From Cyanobacteriota bacterium (GTDB lineage Bacteria > Cyanobacteriota > Cyanobacteriia > Leptolyngbyales > Leptolyngbyaceae): a stretch of DNA of 27,197 nt. The notes below the pieces were generated by a model. It did not search any database, had not been told where the DNA came from, and saw only the letters and a program-made list of their open reading frames with translations. Shown in pieces: positions 9,424-17,062 of the stretch (position 1 is the stretch's first letter; every line of letters starts with the position of its first letter). A program made the translations under genes and the position numbers. The stretch covers positions 1-27,197 of the forward strand of contig JAIXVO010000481.1 of the NCBI GenBank assembly GCA_027482985.1, in the 5' to 3' direction.

Positions 9424-9735
9424 TCACAATGGGTACCCGCATGCGGTTTGTGCCCTAGATGGAATTATTCGGGAAACCCCGTCAATCACTCCCTCAAGAG
9501 GCTGTTGCAAAGGGGGGGAGGCGGTGACGGTAGTCTGTGCCGATTCAGATCGCGCCCGCTCACGGGATTCTTGCCGCACAATCCCCGATGCTACTGCATG
9601 TTGGAGATTCATAAACGCTCTGAAATCTTTCGCATCATATTTAGTGCGTAGGAGTTGGCGGAGTTGCTCTTCTGCCTCAACTGTCAAATACCCAACTGCA
9701 AACGCCTCTCGTACAACATCACGGATTAACAACAT
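9424..9735 (-). CDS. small conserved-looking protein, function unknown
   Basis: This is a 103-residue cytosolic protein. The first 60 residues (EAFAVGYLTVEAEEQLRQLL, then TKYDAKDFRAFMNLQ) are strongly helical and charged. They resemble a short cyanobacterial hypothetical family I recall, in which a similar block recurs. The remaining 40 residues are Ser/Thr/Pro-rich and probably disordered. No catalytic motif or membrane segment is seen. An AGGG ribosome site lies seven bases before the ATG. The gene is convergent with rnj and stands alone. The opposite-strand frames over this region look like shadows, since only this frame gives a compositionally sensible protein. Confidence 0.72.
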   Translation of the reverse strand: MLLIRDVVREAFAVGYLTVEAEEQLRQLLRTKYDAKDFRAFMNLQHAVASGIVRQESRERARSESAQTTVTASPPLQQPLEGVIDGVSRIIPSRAQTACGYPL

Positions 9736-9863
9736 AAGCGAACCCTGACCTTTCCCTTTAATAAAATCTCAGCAACCATCGTCAAGTCTTGCTGCTCACG
9801 ACAAGACTATGTACACATAGCGAACATCTTTTGCCAAGCGCCTTTCAGTTTGCCATTGAAATC

Positions 9864-9941
9864 TGTGGTCAATATAAGGATTTAAGGAATGTGATCCAAT
9901 TTAGGATCTAACGCATGTCATCCAATCTAGGGAACGAATAG
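9864..9941 (+). repeat. three tandem degenerate 26-base repeats
   Basis: Units start at 9864, 9890 and 9916 with an exact 26-base period. Each opens TGTG or TGTC, followed by an (A/G)TC...AA(G)G core. Units 1 and 2 agree at 18 of 26 positions. Units 2 and 3 agree at 14 of their first 16 positions (TGTGATCCAATTTAGG against TGTCATCCAATCTAGG). A weaker fourth copy may lie at 9938-9953. Such arrays occur as transposase-binding sites at transposon ends or as operator arrays; no transposase gene is nearby. Confidence 0.6.
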
Positions 9942-10039
9942 ATCAAATCTACGTGGTTACACCCACAAATGTCAAATAAATTGCACTGATTGTTGTAACT
10001 CTACCGAATTCACTCGAAAGTGCGATGAAACTAGCAGAA

Positions 10040-10066
10040 GAGGCTTTGTCATTGCAATAAAGCCTC
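10040..10066. repeat. perfect 8-bp inverted repeat hairpin
   Basis: GAGGCTTT (10040-10047) and AAAGCCTC (10059-10066) flank an 11-base loop. No T-tract follows on either strand, so it is only a weak terminator candidate. It lies 146 bases past the pfkA stop. Confidence 0.4.
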
Positions 10067-10111
10067 CGTATCTTGTAATCCTAAATGTGCCTCAAGTAAT
10101 TATCTTTTCAA

Positions 10112-10127
10112 AAAAATACGTATTTTT
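10112..10127. repeat. 16-bp perfect AT-rich palindrome
   Basis: AAAAATACGTATTTTT is fully self-complementary and centred on ACGT. It could be a regulator operator or part of the pfkA 3' end, where on the minus strand it is followed by further T residues. A chance origin in AT-rich DNA cannot be excluded. Confidence 0.35.
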
Positions 10128-10211
10128 CCAGTGTTGTTTAAGTTGTTGAGGGCATCCCTCTAAGGGTAGATCTCAAATTCGTCTAAGTGCTAGTACGGAG
10201 TTTGACTGCCC

Positions 10212-11291
10212 TCAACTGCCCAGGAAAATGCCCATTCGTCGAGCTGTGGTTGCTAATGTCCCTTGCGGATTCACGGTCGAGTAGTTGGCGATGGCTTGTT
10301 CGATCGGGACAGCGACGACCGATCGCTGTTGCCAGGTCACGACATGATCGTATTTGTCCTTGGCAATCAGTTCTACCGCCGCAGCACCGAAACAGGTGGC
10401 AATCAAGCGATCCAGATGGGACGGAATGCCGCCACGCTGCGTGTGTCCTAAAACGGTGACGCGGGTTTCGGCTCCACTGCGCACACAAATCGCTTCTGCC
10501 AAGTAATCACCAATGCCGCCCAGACGACAGCCTTCGGAGTCCTTCACTGTACAGCGATCGCCAGCCTCAGTGCGGACCGCTTCCGCCACGACAATCAGGC
10601 AATAATTCTTGCCCTGTTGTTGCCGCCGTTTAATATGTTCGCAAATGCCATCCAGGGTATAGGGAATTTCTGGGATCAAAATAATGTCAGCCCCACCCGC
10701 AATCCCGGCGCACATGGCGATATGTCCGGCATCTCGCCCCATGACTTCTAATACCATCACCCGGCTGTGGCTGGCAGCTGTGAATTGCAGGCGATCGACC
10801 GCTTCTGTGGCCACACTGACGGCAGTATCAAACCCAATCGAACATTCCGTCACACTGACATCATTATCAATGGTCTTGGGAATGCCCACGAGATTGAGTC
10901 CACCTTGCTGCGCTAACCGCCGCAAAATCGCGAGACTGCCATCTCCACCAATGCCAATCAGGGCCTCTAACCCCAGTAAGTGATATCCTTCAATGATTTC
11001 TTGGGAGCGATCGCAGAGGGAGCCGTCTGGCATCGGAAATGCAAACGGATTGCCTTTATTGGTCGTGCCCAGCATCGTGCCCCCTGTGGTTAAGTAGGGA
11101 TCAATTTTTTCGGGAGTCAGGTGTAATGCCTCTGGGGGACGCACCATTAACCCATGGGTGGCTTGCCGAATGCCGAAGACTTCCCACCCATAGGAGTCGG
11201 CAGCGGCATGAACGACGGCTCGGATGGCGGCATTCAGACCCGCGCAATCCCCGCCACTGGTTAAAATACCAATCCGTTTTTGTTGACCCAT
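10212..11291 (-). CDS. pfkA: 6-phosphofructokinase
   Basis: The enzyme phosphorylates fructose 6-phosphate to the 1,6-bisphosphate in glycolysis. The protein starts MGQQKRIGILTSGGDCAG. It has the phosphoryl-donor motif GGDGS (115-119), the catalytic PKTIDND (138-144) with Asp142, and the sugar-binding MGRDAGH (184-190). Gly in GGDGS points to ATP as donor. Lys139 before TIDND is the residue seen in pyrophosphate-type and mixed 'group III' enzymes rather than the Gly of E. coli PfkA. The ATG at 11291 was preferred over an in-frame TTG at 11300 because only the ATG leaves room for the upstream GGGGAG. Length is 359 residues, longer than the 320 of E. coli, also in keeping with group III. The gene is monocistronic and divergent from era. 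Confidence 0.95.
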   Translation of the reverse strand: MGQQKRIGILTSGGDCAGLNAAIRAVVHAAADSYGWEVFGIRQATHGLMVRPPEALHLTPEKIDPYLTTGGTMLGTTNKGNPFAFPMPDGSLCDRSQEIIEGYHLLGLEALIGIGGDGSLAILRRLAQQGGLNLVGIPKTIDNDVSVTECSIGFDTAVSVATEAVDRLQFTAASHSRVMVLEVMGRDAGHIAMCAGIAGGADIILIPEIPYTLDGICEHIKRRQQQGKNYCLIVVAEAVRTEAGDRCTVKDSEGCRLGGIGDYLAEAICVRSGAETRVTVLGHTQRGGIPSHLDRLIATCFGAAAVELIAKDKYDHVVTWQQRSVVAVPIEQAIANYSTVNPQGTLATTARRMGIFLGS

Positions 11292-11548
11292 AAGTTGCAA
11301 GTGCTCCCCATTGCGCTATCAGTTGTCATGGCAAAAGCGGATGATTGAAACTGTGATGCCTCGCCCAATCACCCAAACTGGTTATCCCCGTGTCGCCCAC
11401 CACATCCGACAGATGACAAGGGCCAGCCAGCAGATTAAGATCTGACTTTGACTCTAACGGGTTCTGTGACCAAAAAAGCTTAAACAGGATTAAAGGTTTT
11501 CAGTGCTGTTACGGTTCTCTCTCTCAGTCTTTTGCATGAGCTGCCAAC

Positions 11549-12505
11549 ATGGATGAATCTGCTGATCTCCCGGCGATCGCGCTGGACTACCCGCTGATCC
11601 CGACGGCTCCCCCCGGATTCAAATCTGGATTTGTCGGGATTGTGGGCCGCCCCAATGTCGGCAAGTCCACGTTGATGAATCAACTGGTGGGGCAAAAAAT
11701 TGCGATCACCTCACCCATTGCCCAAACGACTCGCAACCGACTGCGGGGCATTCTCACGACCCCAACGGCGCAAATTATTTTGGTCGATACCCCCGGTATT
11801 CATAAGCCGCAACATCAATTAGGGGAGGTGTTGGTGAAAAATGCCCAAAATGTCATGCACGCAGTAGATGTCTTGTTGGTTGTGGTGGATAGTACGGTGG
11901 CGGCGGGGCGGGGCGATCGCTTTATTGCCGAGTTAGCCAATCAGAGTCAGGTGCCCGTTGTCTTGGGGCTAAATAAGGCCGATCAGCAGGAAGCCGAACC
12001 TGCGTTATTGGATCAGAGCTATGAAGCCTTAGCGCAGGAGTATGGCTGGCCGTGGGTCAAGTTCTCTGCCATCACTGGCGAGGGGTTAGAGCCGTTGATG
12101 GCGCAGCTGATCAGTCCCTTAGACCCTGGTCCTTATTACTACCCGCCTGATTTAGTCACGGATCAGCCGGAACGCTTCATTATGGGCGAGTTAATTCGCG
12201 AACAGGTGTTACTGATGACCCGCGAAGAAGTGCCGCACTCGACTGCCATTGTGATTGATCGAGTGGTGGAGGAACCGACCATTACCCGCGTGCTGGCAAC
12301 GATCCAGGTGGAGCGCGATTCCCAGAAAGGGATTTTGATTGGCAAGGGCGGCAGTATGCTGAAGGCGATCGGGACAGCGGCGCGGGAGCAAATTCAAAAA
12401 CTAATTGCAGGTAAGGTTTATCTAGAATTGTTTGTCAAAGTGCAACCAAAGTGGCGGCAATCTCGCAGTAATCTGGCTGATCTGGGCTATCAAGTTGAGG
12501 AATAG
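11549..12505 (+). CDS. era: GTPase Era, 16S rRNA/30S assembly factor
   Basis: Era binds the 3' end of 16S rRNA during small-subunit maturation. All GTPase boxes are present: G1 GRPNVGKS (33-40), the TT of G2 (60-61), G3 DTPG (80-83), G4 NKAD (142-145) and G5 SAI (173-175). The C-terminal KH RNA-binding domain is recognised by ILIGKGGSMLKAIG (262-275). At 318 residues it is slightly longer than E. coli Era (301), owing to about 25 extra N-terminal residues before GFVGIVG. The ATG at 11549 has no strong ribosome site. A later start is conceivable but there is no clear candidate. The gene is not in an operon with rnc or recO here; the next gene is a histidine kinase 238 bases away. Confidence 0.97.
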   Translation: MDESADLPAIALDYPLIPTAPPGFKSGFVGIVGRPNVGKSTLMNQLVGQKIAITSPIAQTTRNRLRGILTTPTAQIILVDTPGIHKPQHQLGEVLVKNAQNVMHAVDVLLVVVDSTVAAGRGDRFIAELANQSQVPVVLGLNKADQQEAEPALLDQSYEALAQEYGWPWVKFSAITGEGLEPLMAQLISPLDPGPYYYPPDLVTDQPERFIMGELIREQVLLMTREEVPHSTAIVIDRVVEEPTITRVLATIQVERDSQKGILIGKGGSMLKAIGTAAREQIQKLIAGKVYLELFVKVQPKWRQSRSNLADLGYQVEE

Positions 12506-12743
12506 GTGGGACTCGGAGTCTTGACGTTGAGTGACGATAGTCTCCTGACGGACACCTGCGGATCATTTGAGATTCCGTGATTGCTCCGATTCCGGGCTTG
12601 ACCTGTTATGGAATAGTGACAACAGAGGTTACTTGCGCCGGATCGGTCTTCACCCAGTTAGCGCCTACTCAGGCTCTGAGTATGACTAGTGTGGTGGCTA
12701 AGCAGACTGGGGCAAATGCCTTCCTGTCCTGATTGCAGATGCT

Positions 12744-14792
12744 ATGAGTCCTGACCCTATTGTGCCGCCCCCCATTGTTGCCGCAGAGATGACTGTGACA
12801 CAGATTCATCCACTTGTGGTGGGACATTTGGCGCATCACCTGGAACTGATGGCTGAGCCGCACCCTGCTCCGGAGCGATCGCCTTGGCGGGAAGTGTCGG
12901 CTAACTCAATCATCCTGACACCACCCACTGCCGCCCCACAACTGACACCAGAGCAGTTGAGGGGCGCGATCGCCTATCGACTTAGTGGTCAGTTGATCGG
13001 AGTCGACCTCATGCCCACGATCGCCCAAGTCTTGGGCGAGCTCCTATTAGCCGATGCAGTGATGATTGTGCGGTACTTGCCGCAACTGGGGGTGTGGCGG
13101 CAATTGGCAGCATCCCGGCATCAAGGTGCTAGCATTAGCGTCCAACCGATTGACACCCTGGACACAGAACTACCTCAGTCAGCGCAGCTGAAACGGTTAG
13201 AGATCATCCAAACCAGCACCCCCCTGCTACCGGATGAGAGTTATCCGAATCGTGTCGGTACCTGCCCAGCCTTTTGGTTATTTTTGCCGCTGCAAGTGGA
13301 GGGGCTGTGGGGTTATGTGAGTGTCATGCAGTATCGCTCAACCCCCTGGAACCCGGAAGCAGTGAGCTTCATGCAGGCGGGAATCGCACAATTGCAAGTC
13401 GCGCTGGTGCAGTCAGAGGCTTATCGCCAGCTACAACAAGCTCAAGTAACTTTAACGCATGTCGCTAACCGCTCTACGCAGCAATTACGGCAGGCGTTGG
13501 CGAATGAGTCGATGTTGAAGCGGGTCACTGACAAAGTTCGGGATTCTCTGGACGAGACCCAAATTTTGAAAACCATTGTGGAAGAATTAGCGACCTTGTT
13601 GCAGTTGGAATATTGCGAGACTGGAATTTATGACCTCGCGTCGCAAACTTGCACGATCGCCCATGACTATACAACTGGCATGCCCTCCGCCCAAGGCACT
13701 GTGATCGACCTGAACGCCGAGTATCCAGATGTGTACGGTCAGCTGTTACAGTGTCAGCCCGTGCAATTTTGCCTCGCAGATCAAACTGCTGCCCAGCTAG
13801 GTTCAGGGCATACGATCTTAGCCTGCCCCATTTTTGACAACCGAGGTGTTTTAGGCGACCTCTGGTTATTGCGTCCAGTCAATCAAGTATTTAGTGAGTT
13901 AGAGGTACGTCTTGTGCAGCAAGTGACTAATCAGTGCGCGATCGCCATTCGCCAAGCTCGACTGTATCAGACAGCTCAAACTCAGGTGGAAAGTTTAGAG
14001 CAGATTAACCAACTGAAAGATACGTTTCTGAGTACGGTTTCCCACGAATTGCGGACACCCATCTCGACGATTAAGATGGCGATTCAAATGCTGACTTTAG
14101 CCCTAGGACGCGAAGGGTTACTGCCTGATCCGAGCAAGCCCTCGTTAAGTTCCAACAAAATTGCTCATTACTTGAAAATTTTGAATGATGAGTGTAATCG
14201 CGAAATTGGCCTGATTACAGACTTGTTAGATTTACAGCAACTCGAAGCCGGAACGCACTCTTTGTCAGTGCAGGCGATCGAGCTATCAGCCTACCTGCAT
14301 CGCATTCTGCGTCCATTTCAGGAACAAATTGAGCAGCAAGGACAATTGCTGGCAGTGGATATTCCCCCAGAACTGCCAAAGGTTCAGTCCGATCCGCAAA
14401 GTTTAGAACGAATTTTGGTGGAGTTTCTTACTAATGCGGCTAAATACACACCAACAGGAGAATTAATCCAACTCTCGGTAAAGGCGTTGAGAGTAGAGGA
14501 GAATAGCTCTCTGACCTCAACTCCCCCCTCTTTGCCTGGAATCGCGCCCAGTGTGATTCGCATCGCCGTGACCAATTCTGGGGTTGAAATTCCGCCGCCG
14601 CAACTGGAGCAGATCTTTGACAAGTTTTATCGGATTCCCAGCCATGACCCGCATCGGCACAGCGGCACTGGGCTGGGGTTAGCACTGGTGAAGAAATTAG
14701 CACCTCAAATTGGCGGTCGCATTTCGGCGGCCAGCGAACAAGGGCAAACCTGTTTTGCGATCGAACTGCCGACGGTGTTACCAGTCCACTAG
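12744..14792 (+). CDS. GAF-domain sensor histidine kinase, soluble
   Basis: The 682-residue protein has no membrane segment or signal peptide, so it is a cytoplasmic sensor. Two GAF-like regions cover about 80-225 and 265-405. A short coiled coil (405-425) leads to the H-box FLSTVSHELRTP with phospho-acceptor His434. The N-box contains Asn564 (FLTNAAKYT), the F-box FDKFYRIP is at 625-632 and the G2 box GTGLGLALVKKL at 641-652. The G1 box, normally D-x-G-x-G, reads NSGVE (611-615). From memory this variant recurs in related cyanobacterial kinases. No bilin-binding Cys motif is apparent, so the ligand is unknown. No response regulator is adjacent, making it an orphan. A second in-frame ATG at residue 16 is an alternative start. 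The first 60 residues are low-complexity. Confidence 0.93.
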   Translation: MSPDPIVPPPIVAAEMTVTQIHPLVVGHLAHHLELMAEPHPAPERSPWREVSANSIILTPPTAAPQLTPEQLRGAIAYRLSGQLIGVDLMPTIAQVLGELLLADAVMIVRYLPQLGVWRQLAASRHQGASISVQPIDTLDTELPQSAQLKRLEIIQTSTPLLPDESYPNRVGTCPAFWLFLPLQVEGLWGYVSVMQYRSTPWNPEAVSFMQAGIAQLQVALVQSEAYRQLQQAQVTLTHVANRSTQQLRQALANESMLKRVTDKVRDSLDETQILKTIVEELATLLQLEYCETGIYDLASQTCTIAHDYTTGMPSAQGTVIDLNAEYPDVYGQLLQCQPVQFCLADQTAAQLGSGHTILACPIFDNRGVLGDLWLLRPVNQVFSELEVRLVQQVTNQCAIAIRQARLYQTAQTQVESLEQINQLKDTFLSTVSHELRTPISTIKMAIQMLTLALGREGLLPDPSKPSLSSNKIAHYLKILNDECNREIGLITDLLDLQQLEAGTHSLSVQAIELSAYLHRILRPFQEQIEQQGQLLAVDIPPELPKVQSDPQSLERILVEFLTNAAKYTPTGELIQLSVKALRVEENSSLTSTPPSLPGIAPSVIRIAVTNSGVEIPPPQLEQIFDKFYRIPSHDPHRHSGTGLGLALVKKLAPQIGGRISAASEQGQTCFAIELPTVLPVH

Positions 14793-14810
14793 CCGGAAGG
14801 TTGCCGGCTA
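14790..14810. terminator. hairpin between convergent kinase and aroB genes
   Basis: TAGCCGG (14790-14796) pairs with CCGGCTA (14804-14810) around a seven-base loop. The left arm includes the kinase stop codon. It sits in the 42-base gap between two convergent genes, which suggests a compact bidirectional terminator, although no T-tract follows. Confidence 0.45.
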
Positions 14811-14834
14811 CTCCGCGATCGCGCCAGTTCCAAC

Positions 14835-15935
14835 TCAATTGGCTTGGCAGGCATGTAAGACTTGCTGAATGGTGGCGGCTGGCACTTGGTCGGTGACGAT
14901 CGCTGCCCCAATTTGCGTCGGCAACACAAACTTGACTCGTCCCGCTGCGACTTTTTTATCGCTCTGAAGCGACACCACAATCTCATCCAGATTCACGGTG
15001 GCCGGAATTTGCGTTGGTAAACCCGCCTTTTGAATCAAAGCCGATTGGCGATCGCAACTGGTCTGATCCCACAGGTCCAAGGCGACCGCGAGTTGTCCGG
15101 CGGCAACCATGCCAATGGCAACAGCTTCACCATGATTTACGGCCTTATAGCCAGTCAGACTTTCAACGGCATGCCCAATCGTGTGGCCGTAGTTCAAAAT
15201 TGCCCGCAGTCCGGCTTCTTTTTCGTCTTGACTGACCACATGGGCTTTGGCCTGACAGGAGCGGGTGAGAATCAGATGAATCAGATCAGGACTCAGGGCA
15301 CTATATTGATCTAAGCGGGAAGCTTGCTCCAGTTGGGCAAAAAGGTCGGCATCCCAAATCACGCCATATTTGATGACTTCCGCGATCGCGGCTCGAAATT
15401 CTCGGTCGGGCAAGGTTTGCAGCACTTGCGGATCAATCAAGACTAACCGAGGCTGATGAAACGCCCCAATCAGGTTTTTACCACGGGGATGATTGACTCC
15501 CGTTTTACCGCCGATCGCCGCATCCACCATCGCCAGTAAGGAGGTCGGCACCTGCACCACATTCACGCCCCGCAGCCAGGTCGCCGCCGCAAAACCTGTC
15601 ATATCGCCAATCACGCCACCGCCCAGGGCAATGAAAGTGGACGATCGCTCAATCCGATGATCAAGCGCCGCGTCATAAATGGTTTGCAGGGTCGCGGGGG
15701 TTTTATGTTCTTCTCCGGCAGGCAAAATGCAAGTAGCAACATCAAAACCAGCTCCCTCCAGCGAAGCGATCGCGGTGTCCCCATAATGCCGGGAAATCTC
15801 TGGATTGGAGACAAGTAAGACTTTTTGACCCAGGTTCAGCGGTTGGAGTTGTGCCCCCAGGGTTTCCAGGCTATTGGACGCGATCGCCACCGTGTAGGAA
15901 TTTTGCGGCAGCGAAACGGGAATGACGGACGGCAT
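14835..15935 (-). CDS. aroB: 3-dehydroquinate synthase
   Basis: AroB cyclises DAHP to 3-dehydroquinate, the second step of the shikimate pathway for aromatic amino acids and quinones. The 366-residue protein has the NAD-binding GGGVIGD (105-111), followed by [10 protein letters not shown], the lysine-bearing GGKTGVNHP (142-150), and the zinc ligands Glu186 (EVIKYG), His251 (NYGHTIGHA) and His268 (VNHGE). The frame extends to a TTG at 15950, but the ATG at 15935 puts the first methionine directly before PSVIPVSLP and is preferred. It is convergent with the kinase gene, with a hairpin in between, and divergent from the petL-like gene, with 114 bases for both promoters. Confidence 0.97.
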   Translation of the reverse strand: MPSVIPVSLPQNSYTVAIASNSLETLGAQLQPLNLGQKVLLVSNPEISRHYGDTAIASLEGAGFDVATCILPAGEEHKTPATLQTIYDAALDHRIERSSTFIALGGGVIGDMTGFAAATWLRGVNVVQVPTSLLAMVDAAIGGKTGVNHPRGKNLIGAFHQPRLVLIDPQVLQTLPDREFRAAIAEVIKYGVIWDADLFAQLEQASRLDQYSALSPDLIHLILTRSCQAKAHVVSQDEKEAGLRAILNYGHTIGHAVESLTGYKAVNHGEAVAIGMVAAGQLAVALDLWDQTSCDRQSALIQKAGLPTQIPATVNLDEIVVSLQSDKKVAAGRVKFVLPTQIGAAIVTDQVPAATIQQVLHACQAN

Positions 15936-16049
15936 AGAACGATAACTCAAACAACGGGTGAAGAAAGCGGCTGTTGGCTGATTCTACTGTACGAAGCGGG
16001 GCAATTCTTCGGTATAGTTTTGTTAGTTCTATGAAGGAGATCGATCCCG

Positions 16050-16145
16050 ATGGGTGGCGCAGTCGCTTACGTGGTGATTTTAGGTGGAGCCTTTGCAACC
16101 GCAATGGGTCTGTATTTTGGATTCAAAGCCATCAAGTTGATCTAG
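16050..16145 (+). CDS. petL: cytochrome b6-f complex subunit 6 (PetL)
   Basis: A 31-residue open frame encodes MGGAVAYVVILGGAFATAMG followed by LYFGFKAIKLI. It is a single hydrophobic helix with a short N-terminus and a basic C-terminal end. Size and the closing FAIKSIKLI-like pattern match PetL, the small subunit that stabilises the dimeric b6f complex in the thylakoid membrane. AAGGAG (16034-16039) lies ten bases before the ATG, supporting real translation. A TATAGT hexamer at 16013-16018 could be its -10 box. The frame is too short for usual gene-finding cut-offs. Another tiny photosynthetic membrane subunit is possible, but the fit to PetL is better than to PetG, PetN, PsbM or PsaM as I recall them. 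Confidence 0.75.
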   Translation: MGGAVAYVVILGGAFATAMGLYFGFKAIKLI

Positions 16146-16242
16146 GGTTTTGCCCGCAACTTGACTCACAACAGCTTTACCAGCGGTTGGGCTAAACCCC
16201 TGAAACCTGAAGCTGGGAAGGCTCTTTTAACATGAAAACTTG

Positions 16243-16268
16243 AAGGGGAACCCGTCTTGGTTTCCCTT
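16243..16268 (+). terminator. hairpin between petL and the dehydrogenase-like gene
   Basis: AAGGGGAACC (16243-16252) pairs with GGTTTCCCTT (16259-16268) with one G-T wobble and a six-base loop. It lies about 100 bases after the petL stop and 22 bases before the next ATG. It may end the petL transcript, or act as a leader structure for the downstream gene. Only a short T-run is present, and it lies in the stem. Confidence 0.4.
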
Positions 16269-16290
16269 TGAAGGTTTAAAGGGGATATCC

Positions 16291-16983
16291 ATGTTCCAAA
16301 CTATTCTGGTGGCGGGAGCCAGTCGTGGCATTGGGTTAGCTGTGGCCGAACATTTAGCACCGCAGACCCAACGGCTGTTAGCGGTGTCGCGCACCCCGGC
16401 GCTGGCGGGAGAATGGTTGGCAGCGGATTTGGCGACTCTGGCTGGCGTGGAGCAGGTGGCGGCGGCGATCGCGCAAGATCCGCTGGATGCCTTGCTATAT
16501 ATGGGTGGCACCTGGGAAACGGATGCCTTCACCCCGCAATATCAGTTCGCGACCTGTACGGATGCGGACATTGAGCGGGTGATTACCGTCAACTTGTTGG
16601 CTCCCATTCGCTTAGTCAAGGCACTTTTGCCTGCCTTACATCGTTCCGAGAATCCCAAAATTGTGTTCATGGGGGCGCTATCGGGGCGCGATAACTTTCC
16701 GGGGCGGGAGGTGGCGAATACGGCCTCGAAGTTTGGGCTGCGGGGTGTGGTGCATGCTTTGCGGGAAGAATTGCGATCGCAGCAAATTGGCGTGACGGTG
16801 ATCAATCCTGGCAATGTTGGTACGCCGGAAGTTCTGGCGGATCTGGCAGCGGATGGACTATTGGGCGGTCAGGCCATGCCGCTTGAGGATTTGCTACGAA
16901 TTATTGATTGTGTGTTGAGCCTGTCTAGAGCCACCTGCATTAAAGAAATTGATGTCCCAGCGATGTTGGGGACGGGTGCTTAA
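16291..16983 (+). CDS. short-chain dehydrogenase/reductase-like protein, atypical active site
   Basis: This 230-residue protein has a Rossmann fold with the nucleotide motif GASRGIG (9-15), an Asn101 in NLLAP at the tetrad position, and the PG segment of NPGNVGTPE. The NNAG motif is replaced by YMGG (70-73). The Y-x-x-x-K catalytic motif reads NTASK (143-147), so the tyrosine is Asn and only the lysine remains. The AAT codon is unambiguous in the sequence. The upstream frame reaches 16240, but the ATG at 16291 has AAAGGGGA (16278-16285) in front and directly precedes the Rossmann strand. The substrate is unknown. Classical reductase activity is doubtful; a binding or regulatory role, or use of another general acid, is possible. 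The downstream membrane protein gene is 79 bases away and may be cotranscribed. Confidence 0.9.
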   Translation: MFQTILVAGASRGIGLAVAEHLAPQTQRLLAVSRTPALAGEWLAADLATLAGVEQVAAAIAQDPLDALLYMGGTWETDAFTPQYQFATCTDADIERVITVNLLAPIRLVKALLPALHRSENPKIVFMGALSGRDNFPGREVANTASKFGLRGVVHALREELRSQQIGVTVINPGNVGTPEVLADLAADGLLGGQAMPLEDLLRIIDCVLSLSRATCIKEIDVPAMLGTGA

Positions 16984-17062
16984 TCTGACCGCAGTGCGAT
17001 TTTGGCGATCGCGGTGAAAAGTATGGTTCGCTAGAAGATGCTGTTCGGGGAATTGCCACCGC

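Larger units (their letters stand above)
9736..10211. other. gene-free stretch with repeats and palindromes
   Basis: No protein or RNA gene was recognised in these 476 bases. It is more AT-rich than its surroundings and holds three tandem degenerate 26-base units (9864-9941), an 8-bp stem hairpin (10040-10066), a 16-bp AT-rich palindrome (10112-10127) and a small GAGGG/CCCTC hairpin (10148-10160). It separates the upstream start of the small gene from the 3' end of pfkA, so both a promoter and a terminator are expected here. It could be the scar of a lost mobile element. Confidence 0.5.

Noticed and set aside
9270..9748. Plus-strand frames over the small minus-strand gene
   Set aside because: They overlap the hairpin and lie antisense to the 103-residue protein, which has a better composition and ribosome site.
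9864..9953. CRISPR array
   Set aside because: The units are degenerate and directly abutting, without unique spacers, and no cas gene is present.
9424..10211. Insertion sequence in the gene-free gap
   Set aside because: No transposase frame or terminal inverted repeat pair was found; only the repeat array remains suggestive.
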